Below, piece by piece: positions 13,601 through 25,265 of a DNA stretch of 64,000 nt. The position numbers and the translations under genes were made by a program. This stretch comes from Moringa oleifera (Eukaryota > Streptophyta > Magnoliopsida > Brassicales > Moringaceae), in NCBI GenBank assembly GCA_021397835.1, contig JAJFZO010000230.1, positions 7,310,001-7,374,000 on the forward strand, given 5' to 3'. Within the stretch, counting starts at the first letter, position 1; each line of letters starts with the position of its first letter. The notes below the pieces were generated by a model, which was given only the letters and a program-made list of their open reading frames with translations, had not been told where the DNA came from and searched no databases.

Positions 13601-14307
13601 ATACTTTCGATTCTAGCTACTCCTATAAGCATACAGGGCTAAGTATTCATGGACCATGCCTCCAGAAAGCTATCAACCTGTACCCATCACCACCAATTCG
13701 TTCTTACGTTATAATTTTCAGTGCTCTCTTCTTGTCTTACAAAAGTTCTTTCTGGCTACTGCAGATCCCACCCTGTTTCCTGTGTATAATCTACAGACTA
13801 CAGACAGCTCTTAAGAACTTTTCCTGGGTTTTTCACCGTCAATGATGTGGTTTTTTTTTTTTTCTAAGAAAAAGATATTGAAGAATTCGGGCAATGCTAG
13901 ATATGATAACCTAACAGGGAATTTTATGGTAATCATCTGGTGAAAGGTGATGAGCCTGTGATGATGTTCTGATAACATTTTAGTAAACAATGGCATAAGT
14001 AGTGAAAACATCTCAGCTTAAGCTTTGATTTAGAGGATACAACAGAAAAAGGAAAAATGATAAGAAAAACTAAAGCTTTTAACATACAATTGCAGATTGC
14101 ACAACTTGAATCTCACATTGAAAAGCCTTGTAAGTTGATGGATTCCAAATCAATGTCTGCTTCTTATTCAGACACAGAGAAATCGCCTTCTTTGCAACAT
14201 AACAAGCTTGTCTGGACGGCAATTCAGGTTTTGGAATCCATCATCTTACAATGTTTCTGGTTTAGGAGCTCACATCCCATTTTCTCTGTGGAAGCTGAAT
14301 TCATCGA
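7620..14307. other. Intergenic region between ZHD and the kinase gene
   Basis: 7620-11100 is extremely AT-rich with fragments of the dispersed AT-rich repeat family (8810-9390). A GC-richer island with no ORF lies at about 10340-10560. 11150-13050 is of normal composition and may be transcribed, but I find no frame resembling a known protein; frames at 11359-11691 and 12354-12762 are low-complexity or overlap on opposite strands. 13080-14300 holds the downstream flank of the kinase gene. No tRNA and no recognisable conserved miRNA sequence was seen. Confidence 0.4.
8810..9390. repeat. AT-rich dispersed repeat, degenerate copy
   Basis: Shares short word combinations (runs of AATTTAAATTAAA, and AAAATATTATTTTTAATTA followed by TTTAAGTTAAAAT) with copies near 20.7, 38.1, 45.5, 52.9 and 63.4 kb. 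Too diverged to define its ends by eye. Confidence 0.35.
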
Positions 14308-15882
14308 TCAAGTGGAAAACAATGGCTTCTCAAGCAACTCTCTCTCGGATTTATCATCCAAATTTGAAGCGGTAATCACTAACTTTGACAGATCAATCTC
14401 TCTTGGGTTCACTCTCTTCTCCTTCCCGAACACATTTCCTCTGTTAGTGTCACTGTTTCCGTGGAGCAGCCTGGGACTCTGCAACACTCCCAAAGACCTC
14501 GACTTGCTCAGTCTCACCGCTGGCATTTTCACTGTTACTCCTGCATGCTTCCTCCTAACAGGCGCCGCACCATCGCCACGACTATCCATGTTGGCCTTGG
14601 AGTGGCTAAGAGAACCAATAGATTTCGATCTGATCACACGGTCACCGGTTGAAGGGCCGGTCCCGTAGTACTCCAGGCTCGTCACACTAGACACTTTCCT
14701 GTTCCTCCTGCTTCCGCATCTCGTGCTCCTCATCACCGGCACCTCTTCGCCCCGTCCGGAGGCCGCATCGCATCGCACCGAGGTATCGGGTTTCTCAACT
14801 CGTCTCACTCGCCGCTGCAGGTTGCTCCACACAGGAGCCGAATGGGCTTTCTTCCTCACGGCTTTCAGGCATTCCACCACGTTCTCCATGTCCGGCCGCT
14901 TCCCGGAAGCAGAAATTACGCAGCGCGCCGCCAGCACGGCCAAAATCCGGATCACAGCCCTGTCGGAGGGAGGCCCTATCCGGCGGTCGCAGATTCCATC
15001 GAACTCGCCGTGTTTGATCATGGGAACGGCCCAGTCAACTACCGAGGGCGGGCTGTAGTTCAAATCGATGGCGTGCCTGCCGCTGATGATCTCCAGCAAT
15101 AGTATGCCAAAGCTGAAGACGTCGCTCTTGGTGCTGAGATCGCCGGGAGCGAGGTAGGCCGGGTCGAGGTACCCTAACGTCCCCGCCGGTGGCGTGGACT
15201 TGATACGAACGTCCTCCACGTGTCCCCTCAATGCGAGCCCGAAATCTCCCAGCCTCGCGTTCCCCTTCTCGTCGATCAAGATGTTTGAGGATTTAATGTC
15301 TCTGTGAATCACCGGCGGATTGGAGGAGTGCAGAGAGTGAACCGCCTTCGCGATTTGCAGCACGAACAGGAAGCGCCTGGTCCAACCGGGCGGTCTGGAG
15401 GCGGTATGCAACAGTTCATACAATGAGCCATTGGGCATGTACTCCACAACTAACAGTTTCTTGTCTTTAGAATCCAAACAGAAGCCGATGAGATTGACCA
15501 GCCTGGGATTACGCACTCTCGAAAGGATTTCAATCTCGTTGTCCGCGGGGCTATTGTTGCAGTTCGTGCAGTTGTTACAGTTACATCCAGCAGGGTGATG
15601 ATGGGGAGTAGGAATAACAGGAGAAATTGTTCTCTTGACGGCGGCGATGAATTTGCCGTCGTCAAGCACAGCCTTATAGACGCTGCCATGGCTGCCTTTG
15701 CCCAGAAAGCTCTCAGCCGAGAAGCCATTAGTGGAGGCGACAAGCTCGTCATAGAAAAACTTTCTTATCTCCGGCGACTTGTTGGGTTTGTTCCTTGCCT
15801 TCCCTTTCTTCTTACGACGGTCCCAGTTATAGCGATCGCACGTAGAGATCGCAGACTCCGCATTGCAAGAAAGATAACCCAT
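14308..15882 (-). CDS. Receptor-like cytoplasmic Ser/Thr kinase (At3g51990/At5g23170-like)
   Basis: A single exon of 524 aa, ATG at 15882, TGA at 14308-14310. The start was chosen because MGYLSCNAES matches the conserved N-terminus; the frame continues upstream without an ATG. The Gly at position 2 and Cys at position 6 suggest N-myristoylation/palmitoylation, so membrane attachment without a transmembrane segment. Kinase domain ~55-345: Gly loop GKGSHGSV 61-68, catalytic Lys83, alphaC Glu near 116, HRD Asp195, DFG Asp213, and GTLGYLDPAYL activation segment. All catalytic residues are present, so it should be active. Between beta3 and alphaC there is a loop with four Cys (100, 102, 105, 108). 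The ~180-residue C-terminal tail is basic and Ser-rich (KSRSLG motifs). Arabidopsis relatives are annotated as Ser/Thr kinase-like proteins with little known function. Substrate and upstream receptor are unknown. Confidence 0.93.
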   Translation of the reverse strand: MGYLSCNAESAISTCDRYNWDRRKKKGKARNKPNKSPEIRKFFYDELVASTNGFSAESFLGKGSHGSVYKAVLDDGKFIAAVKRTISPVIPTPHHHPAGCNCNNCTNCNNSPADNEIEILSRVRNPRLVNLIGFCLDSKDKKLLVVEYMPNGSLYELLHTASRPPGWTRRFLFVLQIAKAVHSLHSSNPPVIHRDIKSSNILIDEKGNARLGDFGLALRGHVEDVRIKSTPPAGTLGYLDPAYLAPGDLSTKSDVFSFGILLLEIISGRHAIDLNYSPPSVVDWAVPMIKHGEFDGICDRRIGPPSDRAVIRILAVLAARCVISASGKRPDMENVVECLKAVRKKAHSAPVWSNLQRRVRRVEKPDTSVRCDAASGRGEEVPVMRSTRCGSRRNRKVSSVTSLEYYGTGPSTGDRVIRSKSIGSLSHSKANMDSRGDGAAPVRRKHAGVTVKMPAVRLSKSRSLGVLQSPRLLHGNSDTNRGNVFGKEKRVNPREIDLSKLVITASNLDDKSERELLEKPLFST

Positions 15883-16069
15883 AATGCTCACCAGTAGTTC
15901 TCACCTGTGTTCTCTCTGGAAGACACGCAGAGAATTGAAACTCTGGAAAATAGAGAGACAGAGAGGAGGCCGTATTGATCATGAGACACCAGACTGCGGC
16001 AAAAGGCCATTACTTCTAAAGAAGTGAGAGGCATATGGTGCCTAAAGTCTATACTGTTTTACAGCTCTG

Positions 16070-16101
16070 TAGAGAGAGAGAGGGAGAGAGAGAGAGAGAG
16101 A
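16070..16101. repeat. (GA)n microsatellite upstream of the kinase gene
   Basis: GA repeat with one GGG interruption, about 190 bases upstream of the kinase ATG, reading as CT on the gene strand. Probably in the 5' leader or core promoter. Confidence 0.8.
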
Positions 16102-18399
16102 TGTGAAAATAATCAAAGATTGAACTTTGAAAAAAAAATAAAAATGGTTCTTTTAATGGGATATTACATGCAAACGCGTGCAGCTTCGAAAGGGAATTTC
16201 TCGGGGGTTGGTTTAAAGAAGGTGGGGTAAAGGATTTTCCTTTGCCTTTATCTTTCAATTTCTCAGTTTCTCTTCTATTCAGCTTTTTCTAAACAGTCAA
16301 TAAAGTGTCAAAAGGAAAACTCGGAGGCATTAGCATCAATCAATCTAAGAATTTACATAATTAAGATGCCATTTCAATGCATCAACAGAGATCTTATCTT
16401 CATTAATTAAGATACTGATTTGATTAATTTCATTCTTCTGACAAATACCCAGATCAATTTAATGCTTGTGATTGTGTTTTAACACATTAAGTTTCTATCT
16501 TGACTGAGTTTTGGCTGGTTGATCAAAGTAAGAAATTACTTGATCAATCACATTTTTAACAAATACCCATATGAATTTAGTAGATCTATTCGTGTTTTAA
16601 CGCTTAAAGTTTCGATTTTGACTGAATTTTGGCTGTTTCAGTGGGCATTAGATGATTTCTTCGAGAAAGTAGAGACAAGAAGAAAAACACAGGCTTGGGA
16701 TGGCCGCATCTGGTTGGCTTAAACGGCACTCCAAATCGGCTGATGTAAAGTATCAATTTGGTTGGCTTTAAGACTTTGACAATCCATTTTTTGGGAGCTT
16801 TTGACTCCCAATCCATTTGGATCTTCCCCTCCAACAACAGTAAGTTGGAATTTTTCCTCACTTCTCTCCTTGATTATAGCCATACGCATAATTTATTATT
16901 TATTGATACAGTTTACCAAGTGACAATTGCAGTATTTTACCCATTTCACATGCATTAACATGTGTGCTTTGGTTTGATTTTGATCAATACCTACTTTTCC
17001 ACCAAGAGGGTTACCTAATTGATTTCCGTTTACATGGATTCGTCAAAATTTTGCAATTTTGCGGTCAAATGGTATGATCATCATATTGACCTTTTGGCTT
17101 GTTATATTATGGCCTATTGGCACCAAATGATGGTAAAATAATTTCTGACTTTATTAGATTAGTCATGAGGAGTAGACGACTTCTATCATGCCTCTCATGG
17201 GTAAACACATTACCAATTGCCAACTCATTGATCACATGCCAATTTCTATGAACTTTTGCCCTTTCATTGCTAGGAATTACAAGTGCATTGACTGAGTATT
17301 GATGACCATATAATCAAATAGTAATAAGATTGAGGGTTTTTCTGTTCCCTCTAATCACTGGAGAAATATGCACAATACAGCAAATCAAGCTTTCTCGTCC
17401 AATTTTTGATCTTTTAAGAAATTAAATAATAAATAAAAATCTCATAATGTTTTAATTTTTTTAAATAATAATATATAATAATTTAATAAAATAAATAATT
17501 GATTTTTATATTTTTTATATTAACGTAATAAAATCTAAAAATATTATTTGTTTTTTATTAAAAATAATTAAGATAAATCTCAAAAGACGTGATCAATACT
17601 TAATTAAGACTTTTTTTTTTACAACGATCATAGCTAAAATAATTTATTTTATTTAATTTAAAATTAAAAAATATGTGCTCGTAATGAAAATCAAAGTGTC
17701 ATTATATTTATTATAATAAAAATGTTAATTATTTGAATTATATTTATTTATTTATAATAAATTTTATTATATTCATTTTCTTCAACAAATAAAATTAAAA
17801 ATATCTTAAAATATATCAAATGACAAATAATAGGTGGGTTAGATTTGAAATATGGTTGTCAAAATTTTGATTTTTTTGAACTAAGAGATTAATCAATTAA
17901 TGGGTAAGTAAAATAATGAACAAATTGAGATTTGACACAATGATTTCAGATGAAGATGAAGCCCAAGTTGCCCCATAAAGAGGCAACAATTGTGTAGATA
18001 TCCATTAACGAAGACATCATGGTGATACTTTCCACGTGGGTTCTTTTGCAAGTGATAGAGTGGAGAGAGATTGGAAGAAATTGAATTCTAAAGGTAACTT
18101 AGTAAATAATCATAACATAATTGAAGAAAAAAAAAAAAAAGAGAGACAATAGACCAACCCATCAATTTTTTTAGCCCCATAGTCTAAAAGGTTTTGTTAA
18201 TTTGCAAGATGATGCAAGCCAATTAGGGTTTTATTTTCTATGTTACCTTCATGCATTCGATGATACAAATTTGAATGAAAAATTTGGATTATTATGATCT
18301 AGTGGAGGTCTGCCAGTTAGTCGTCTTAGTTTTATGTTTTTAGATAAACAAATTAAATGGATTTTATATACATATTTATGACAATGTTTTTAAAATTTT

Positions 18400-18960
18400 C
18401 ATCATTAATCAAAAATTATATAAAAATAAATATGAAAAAAACTTTAAACTATTCACACTTTTTAATTTGAACCCTAAATTATCAATGGGTTCAATTGTAT
18501 TCCTACCATTTCCATTTGGTTTTATCGATGGGTTCAATTGTATTCATATTGTTTTAATCTGATTTCAATTTATATCTTAACTCAAATTGACATAAAATTT
18601 TAATGGTATTTTTATTGTTAAAATATTTTTAAAATAACTCAAACACATTCTATCAAGTTTATCTTTCAAGTTAAACAATGTTATATTCACAAACTATTTT
18701 TAATGAAAATTTTAAATTTTTAATAACGTTAACTTTTAAAATATATATTTTAACTATTAAAAATATTTTAAATTTTTTTGGATGATAATTTAAATATTTG
18801 TTTACATTTTCAAAAAATTTTAAATCAAAATTTATTATATAAAATTCTCAAATTAAATTAAATTAAACATTAAATATATCATCAAGTTAATATTTTAAAT
18901 TTAAAAATGTAATTTTTATTTTTATTTTTATTTACTTTTAGTTTTTTTAATTTTTTTAAC
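18400..18960. repeat. AT-rich dispersed repeat, degenerate copy
   Basis: Contains the word combinations TTAAAATATTTTTAAAATAA and ATTAAATTAAATTAAACAT shared with the better-preserved copies at 38.1-38.6 and 52.6-53.1 kb. Confidence 0.3.
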
Positions 18961-20329
18961 CTTTATGGAAGGTCATAATTCAACTTATGTGGCTCACACA
19001 CACTTACATTTACCAAGGAAAAAAATTGTATAATGGTATTTGTTTATTTACACTAAAGAATGGATCAAATAAAAAAATAAAACTTGGTTTTGCCATTTAA
19101 AAAATTAAAAATTGTGATGGGCAATGACCATAAGTATAGTGGGAAGAATAAATTTTTTTTAAAAAAAAGAATGTGTCACAGGTCACAATCAATGACTATG
19201 ACCATGTGTTAACTATACTAAAATCATGAAATTAAACCATATAATTAAATAATTATCTCTGCCCATAGAAATATTTTTTTTTTCAAATTTATTCATATCT
19301 TATGGATTTGAATGTGTCACTTTTACCTAACCCACTTCATTTGGGAGCAGTCACTTTGATAAACCCTAAAGGCTGCTCAAATGGGTCCAAACGGTTCCCA
19401 GAATCCTCAAGTGTGGCCTGCATTGATTCTCAGTGTGGGAGAAATTTGAATCATAAAAAAATAAAACAAATTCATATATGTATTTTTTTCAATCTCTTGA
19501 AAATAATATTAGTATACTTTTGTAATTTTTATTTTAATATTAAAATAAAAATAATCTAAAAAATTTATAAAAATAGTAATTTATTCGTTTAATAAATTAA
19601 CCTCTTTGTGATTGGATGCTTCAACTTAAACAATAAATATTACAAGTATTATCAACATCGGTTATGATCATTTGTTGATATATGTTGAACTTTTAAAAAG
19701 ATAATCAGACATGTTAATTTAATAAAATAAATAGTTATTTTTATTTTTAATTAATATAATAAATTATGAAAAATATTTTTTTATATTTTTATTAAAAATT
19801 TATCATAATTCAGTGCAGAATTCTGAGATTTTCTTGACATCAGAAGTTGCATTCTTTAATGTAAAAAAAAGTTTATTAAAGCAATAATGATAAATTTAAT
19901 ATAAAAAAATAAAATCTTACTTTATTTTTAATGTATTAATTTTCAAACTGGATGTCCCAATGTCAACAATAAATAATGAAGGCATCGCTGATGTAAGTTT
20001 GGGCTTCTGATTTGGGTGGTTGTGATTTCAGCCCAAGTATTAAGGGCCTACCAAGGCCCATTAGAAATAGTTGGGCCTAACCGCTGTGAATCTCAACCCA
20101 GTTAGGACAAAACAAAGCCGATCCATCTCTGCAGCTGTGAAACATGGTCTGCCATTCTCTCTTTACTCTTGTGAAATGTTTCATGAAACATTCACATTAG
20201 ATGGGGCAAAATTTCTCTTTTTAAGTCAATTGTGGCAAATAGCTTTATTTTTTTAATATCGAAATAAATATTTTAATAATAAAATAATGATTTTTATTAA
20301 TTTTTTTAAAAAATTTATCAATTAAATTG

Positions 20330-20900
20330 TTGTAAAAAATAGAGAATAAATAAAATAATAATTAAATATAAAATTTTAAATTATAATCGCTTTTATTTTA
20401 TATTTGGAAATATCAATTTGAATTCAATTTGGTTGAATCTCGACATTTTCAAAAAATTTAAAATATTTAAATTAAATACATTATAAAAATTTTTGATTTA
20501 AAAAATTTTAATGTATAAAAAATATTTTAAAGTTGTCATCAAAAAATAAAAAATTAGAATATTTTAAGTATTGAAAATAATTTTTTTAAAAAAATTTACA
20601 TTATCAAAATTTTTTTAAAAAAATCACCAAAAATAACTTGTAAGTCAAAAAATTGTTCAAATTTGATAAATTAATTCTAAAATGGAGTACAAAATTTATT
20701 TAAGTAATTTTTAATGTATTTCAATAACAAAAATATTTTTAATTTTTTAAAACCGTTTGAGCCAATATTCAATTTAAATCAAATTAAAAGATTAAATGCA
20801 TTTAATCCACACATTAAAGTTGAAATTAAAAAAAAAATCAGTTCCATTATATTTACTTTAAATAAATTCTAATCATTTGTTTAAATTATCATATTTAAAT
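20330..20900. repeat. AT-rich dispersed repeat copy
   Basis: The minus strand reads TTAAAAATATTTTTGTTATT, then GAAATACATTAAAAATTACT, then a TTTGTACTCCATTTT segment. The same order occurs in the copies at 45.2-45.7 kb (GGAGTCCATTTATC version) and 62.3-62.6 kb (GAAACACAT version). Confidence 0.45.
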
Positions 20901-21297
20901 ATTTTTTTAAAAATTCAATAAAAATTAAATCAATACAAAACCATGATCATTAATAATAATTCTCAAAATTGGTATGTAGGTGATCGATGCTTAAACATTA
21001 TTGTAAGAGTTGTAAAGCTTGATCCATGATAAGACGGCTTGATTAGCTCGCATATGTGATAAACAAATGCTTAATATGTATCTTAATTATACTGTTTAGT
21101 TGTAAACACAAAGCAAGTAGGATGTGAAAGGATGGACCAATTATTTATGCAGCCTATGTTCACTAAGAACTATTTATAAAGCGGCACCTTATTATAAAAT
21201 ATAAAACTCCACGTCCTCATCCATAAATAAATTAATTTCACCCGTATCCTTAAATTAAGTCTTTTAGATATATTAAACTCATGCCTTTGAAAAATTG

Positions 21298-21321
21298 ATA
21301 TATATATATATATATATATAT
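21298..21321. repeat. (AT)n microsatellite
   Basis: Twelve or so TA units in intergenic DNA. Confidence 0.85.
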
Positions 21322-22526
21322 CATAGCAGGAAGGCCTAAGATGCTTTGGCAATAAGAGTTATAATGTACTAATCTTCTAATGGGTGCTTCAAATACTTTA
21401 TATGTTACTTAATTAATTATGTAATTTTTAAATGGTGTGAAATTCAGACATAATTTTTGTGTCAAGTTGATACACATATGTTATGAATATCATTATTTGT
21501 TAGAAAACAGGCATTATAGGTTTTATCTTTTAAGATCAATTACAATCTCAAAACATATTTATCAAATATGAAAAATTTTAAAAGTTATATATTATTTAAT
21601 AATGTAATTTATAAAAATTATATACTAAAATTTTTTAATTTGAATATTTAATTGTGTATTTATTTTTTAGCACAATCTTCAATCTTATATTTATTATTTT
21701 AATTTGAATTATATTATAATTTTAAAAATCAAAATATTTAAATCAAAAAAATAATATAATAAAGTTTAATTTAAAGTTTTCCACATGAAAAAATGAAACT
21801 TAGTGTACAAACATTTTAAACATTAAAAATATTTGATTATGGCACGTGTCCAAGTCAACAATAACTGGTGCTACAAATACACCTAGGAAGCTTAAGCTTA
21901 TGCCTTTGAGGAATATTTTTCAGAGAGTCAACTTATTCTCACAATTCCCTTTCTGGGTTTATTTATTCATTAAATTATGCAATTAGGCAAAAAGTAATTT
22001 TGACAACAAAGATACATATCTCCTCTTTTCCAAAAGGAATATATGGAGCATTACCCATATCTCATTTATTAATTTCGCAACATATTCCACTGTATAAGAG
22101 AACCATATTACCATTTGAACCAAACAGTTTTTTTTTTTTTTTTTGGGAAGGGAGAATTGGTGTTACCTGTATTGTTCTGTGGACCTGTTACATCCATGGA
22201 AGCATCCAAAGAACTTACCTGGCGAAGTTGTGTAAGAAACTTCCAAGTAAAAGCTACCATGATTCAGTGCTGCATGATTGCCTCTTTCTCATGATGATAA
22301 TCGTCAAGATCATGATCGTCCTTGTTGGGTTAGATAGATTGTCATTCATGAACATTCGCTGATTTGAGATGATGATCTGACCTTCAATTATGTCGAGCAT
22401 CGCCATGATCAACCCATCTGTTTTCTTTATTTTCTGTCATTAAATGGTTTTCTTTCTCTTTCTATCATCTGGGTATCCAAGATTCTCTCCAACCAAACAA
22501 GCTGATCATGAACTGTGTATGGTTTA

Positions 22527-23281
22527 TCAGCTTGAAACCTCATCCAGGAGCTTGTACCTTCTCACTTTGTTTCTGCAAACATGTTTGATGATCCCGCTGT
22601 TAGATATCTCCTCCGATTTCGTTCTCCTAAGTCGCCGCTTCTCCTCTAACCGACCATTCGTTATTATCCTCTTTCGGGTTGCCAGCGATCTCTCCGGCAA
22701 CCTCTGTTTCTTGATTGTTCCGTTGAGTAGCAGTTGAGGAGCGCTTCTTTGGCTCTTCAGGTCACTGTTAATCTTCTTCTTGCTTTTGGTGTCGTCTCTC
22801 CCGATGTTTTGATGCGAACTTGGAGAATTTGAAGAATTCTGGGACTTCTCCTTCGTGTCCTCCTGGGTCAAACACCAGTTGCATACCTGATAAGATTCTG
22901 CTTTCGGGTACAGATTGCTGCAGTACCTTTTGGCGCGGATAGAAAGAGAAACAGAGGGGAAAAAAAAAGTGTTTGGATGTCAAGTCCGGAAAAGGAAGGG
23001 AGAAAGCTGTCTTCTACATCAAATAAAAGAGAAAAAAAAAACAAAAGAAAAAAATACAGAGAGAGACAGAGAAACCAACCTTTGATCAAAAGGAATTGAA
23101 AAAATTAAAAGAAAATCAAGAGAAGATGGAAGGAAAGTTAAAGAATTTGCTATGTTGGGCACCTGTGTTGAGATCTGAATTGGCAGACTTTGCATTGAAA
23201 GAGCTCATAAGAGAGACCACAATCTCCACACATGCAGCACTCCAGGCTTGCTTGTGATGCAGCAATGTCTCCTCTGTTCAT
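22527..23281 (-). CDS. Small PHD-type zinc-finger protein
   Basis: Two coding exons, 23163-23281 and 22527-22926, 519 nt, 172 aa; the codon for Arg40 is split by the intron (22927-23162). N-terminal C4HC3 PHD-like finger: first pair C15/C18 (or C18/C21), C30-x2-C33, H39, C42, C55-x2-C58, with ECCMCGDCGL and, across the junction, SQHRYCSNLYP. Residues ~65-140 are Ser/Lys-rich and disordered. The C-terminus RNKVRRYKLLDEVSS is, as I recall, conserved in a plant family of small PHD/RING-like proteins of unknown function. The start is the first ATG after a CT repeat in the leader. Upstream frame is open through the repeat but has no ATG. Nuclear chromatin reading is the usual PHD role, but this is inference; the family is poorly characterised. 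Confidence 0.88.
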
Positions 23282-23293
23282 TGTGATGTTTTT

Positions 23294-23295
<2 letters not shown>

Positions 23296-23331
<36 letters not shown>
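23296..23331. repeat. (GA)n microsatellite in the PHD gene leader
   Basis: About 17 GA units, CT on the gene strand, beginning 15 bases upstream of the ATG. Length variation here would alter the 5' leader. Confidence 0.88.
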
Positions 23332-23332
<1 letters not shown>

Positions 23333-24900
23333 CCGACAGGGAAAGAAGAGGAAGCAAGCAGGGAGACGTGTTGGAGGGTGCTTTATGGCATACATTAATG
23401 AGGATATCACTTTCAAAGGTAACAGAGGAAAATATCAAAATACAAAAAAATTTGAAATCTGGTTTTATTCTCTGGAAAAGAAAAACGTTTCTTGTGGGGG
23501 TGATTAAGTGGCAAAACATTCTTTTCATTGGTGTCTAATGGGTCTTCTTCCCATAGATCACCCTAAAAAATGAATTGATTTTGGAAGATCAAACATGGGC
23601 CATGCGTATGGCAGATATTGCAGATTTTATAAATGGGCTTTGGTTGATTTTTGTTAACCACATTCAGAGAGACAAGCTGCCTTAATATAATGAAACAGTG
23701 ACCCAGTAACCAATTATGAGTATTTATTTGGGAAGCTTAGGTCAAATCTAGATGGGTTTATAAGCTGACTGACTGGTTGTGGTGAAGCTGGTTTCCACAT
23801 TACCAGAGTTTGGTGACTGTCACCAGAAAACAAAAGCAGTTTTGTTTAAGAATCTGTGGTCAACATCAACACACCCGTTGAAGGATTCCAATGGCGATTT
23901 TCTCTCCAGCTCTTGATTTGTTTAGTGTCTTCTTCTGGTTACATTCAGTTTCGCCCCAGTTTTTCTCTTTTTCCCACTTTTTCCTAAAAGAGGGTATTCT
24001 TAGATTTGCACCCTTAAACCAGAAAGTGGAAGCCACTAAAATCAAGATACCAAAGTATGTCCGAAGAACAAAGGTGAGAAAGGAGAAGACTAGAAGAAAA
24101 TGTTAAGCTGATTCTTACAATGATTAATAAGAACGAAAATAGCAGTTTTCAAGGAAATATTTCTGAGAATCCGTGTAAACTCCAAATTGTTATTTGCTCC
24201 ACAGGCCAAAAGCTACTTTCCCATTTGACTAATATTCCATTATATGGAGTATGAGAGCATTAGTAGTTTCTGAATCTACATCCACTACCTAAATCAATCA
24301 TGCATCCTGGGACATGAATAAGGATCTACTATGATCTTGGGAGGGCAGACATCAGAAGATACAAAGCACAATAAATCTTGGAACTCTTCATTCAGAGGAT
24401 GATTGGCCATCACATTTCATGAGTTATTGACATTGAGACGTGGAAGACCAACTGTACAGACTGCAAATATAAGCATCATATGAACAAATAAAAATACCTT
24501 TTTTGAAAGAAAAAACAATAATGGTGTGTTGAAGTAATGGAACAGCTTTATATGTACATCAAGAGGCCTATAAATTATTCAAACCAAAACTTATTTTTGA
24601 GGACTATGACAGACTTCAAACAGTCAAGCAAATTTGCTAATACCCAGATGGATTACCGCCCTGTACCTCCTTTCCTGTCTGCAAATAGAAACAAGAAAAA
24701 GAAGCATCAGGACATCTTAACTGGACATAATGGTATCTCGTCTGCTTATCTATAAAAGAAATTCTAAGAAAAAGAGAGAGGCAACAAAGATCGGGGTGCA
24801 GGGTGAAATTCTCTTAAAATTTAAACTTGACTAAGCACTAGCAACAAATTTGGGCAGTAGCTAAGGAATAGAAGAGAAATAAGGAAAAAGAAACACAACG
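23332..24900. other. Intergenic: promoter of the PHD gene and downstream flank of ASG2
   Basis: Both flanking genes are on the minus strand, so this holds the PHD gene promoter and the end of the ASG2 transcript. Frames at 23891-24106 and 24537-24755 are short and unrecognised. Confidence 0.4.
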
Positions 24901-24927
24901 AAATGCAGCTCATGAATAAGACCGTAG

Positions 24928-24933
24928 TTTATT
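24928..24933 (-). terminator. Candidate poly(A) signal of the ASG2 gene
   Basis: AATAAA on the minus strand about 335 bases downstream of the ASG2 stop codon, a reasonable 3' UTR length. Plant poly(A) signals are loose, so this is only a candidate. Confidence 0.35.
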
Positions 24934-25137
24934 TCTTTGGCCTAGAGTAATTTTATGGTCTCTTAAAGAGTCCATGTGCATGTAGAAGCATCATTCATGC
25001 ATTCGATTGAAAAATGTGAGGACTTCAAACATGACAAATTTTGAATATCATCCCAAGTGAGTTCAAGTAGAAGCCTCTTTAGGTTGTTTGGGTCCAACAT
25101 TGGACCCAGAATTAGCGTTCCTCTACGAGAGCTAATT

Positions 25138-25234
25138 CTGAAAGTTCTCCTCCCCCAAGGACATAACAACAGATTCACTAAGTTCCCCATGGCATAAGAT
25201 GATACAAAATAATTCCACAAAAGAAGTTGGTTAC
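25138..25234 (-). other. Possible 3' UTR intron of ASG2
   Basis: CAG/GTAACC at 25234 and CTTTCAG/A at 25138 bound a 97-nt candidate intron just downstream of the stop codon (25266-25268). Open frames here on the minus strand are therefore most simply explained as UTR. Confidence 0.25.
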
Positions 25235-25265
25235 CTGCATGCTTCCATGAGAGCTGATGACCCGA

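Larger units (their letters stand above)
15883..22526. other. Intergenic region between the kinase and PHD genes
   Basis: The first ~250 bases are the kinase 5' leader and promoter, with a GA/CT microsatellite at 16070-16101. The rest is AT-rich with no supported gene. It includes degenerate copies of the AT-rich repeat (about 18400-18960 and 20330-20900) and an AT dinucleotide run at 21298-21321. Short frames at 16519-16958, 19302-19559, 20071-20256 and 22000-22362 have no recognisable similarity and AT-driven composition. Confidence 0.4.

Noticed and set aside
14057..15102. Long plus-strand frames across the kinase locus
   Set aside because: They are antisense shadows of the single-exon kinase gene, which has full motif support.
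15883..15891. Three-codon N-terminal extension of the kinase
   Set aside because: It begins at GTG; MGYLSC at 15882 is the conserved start and gives the acylation motif.
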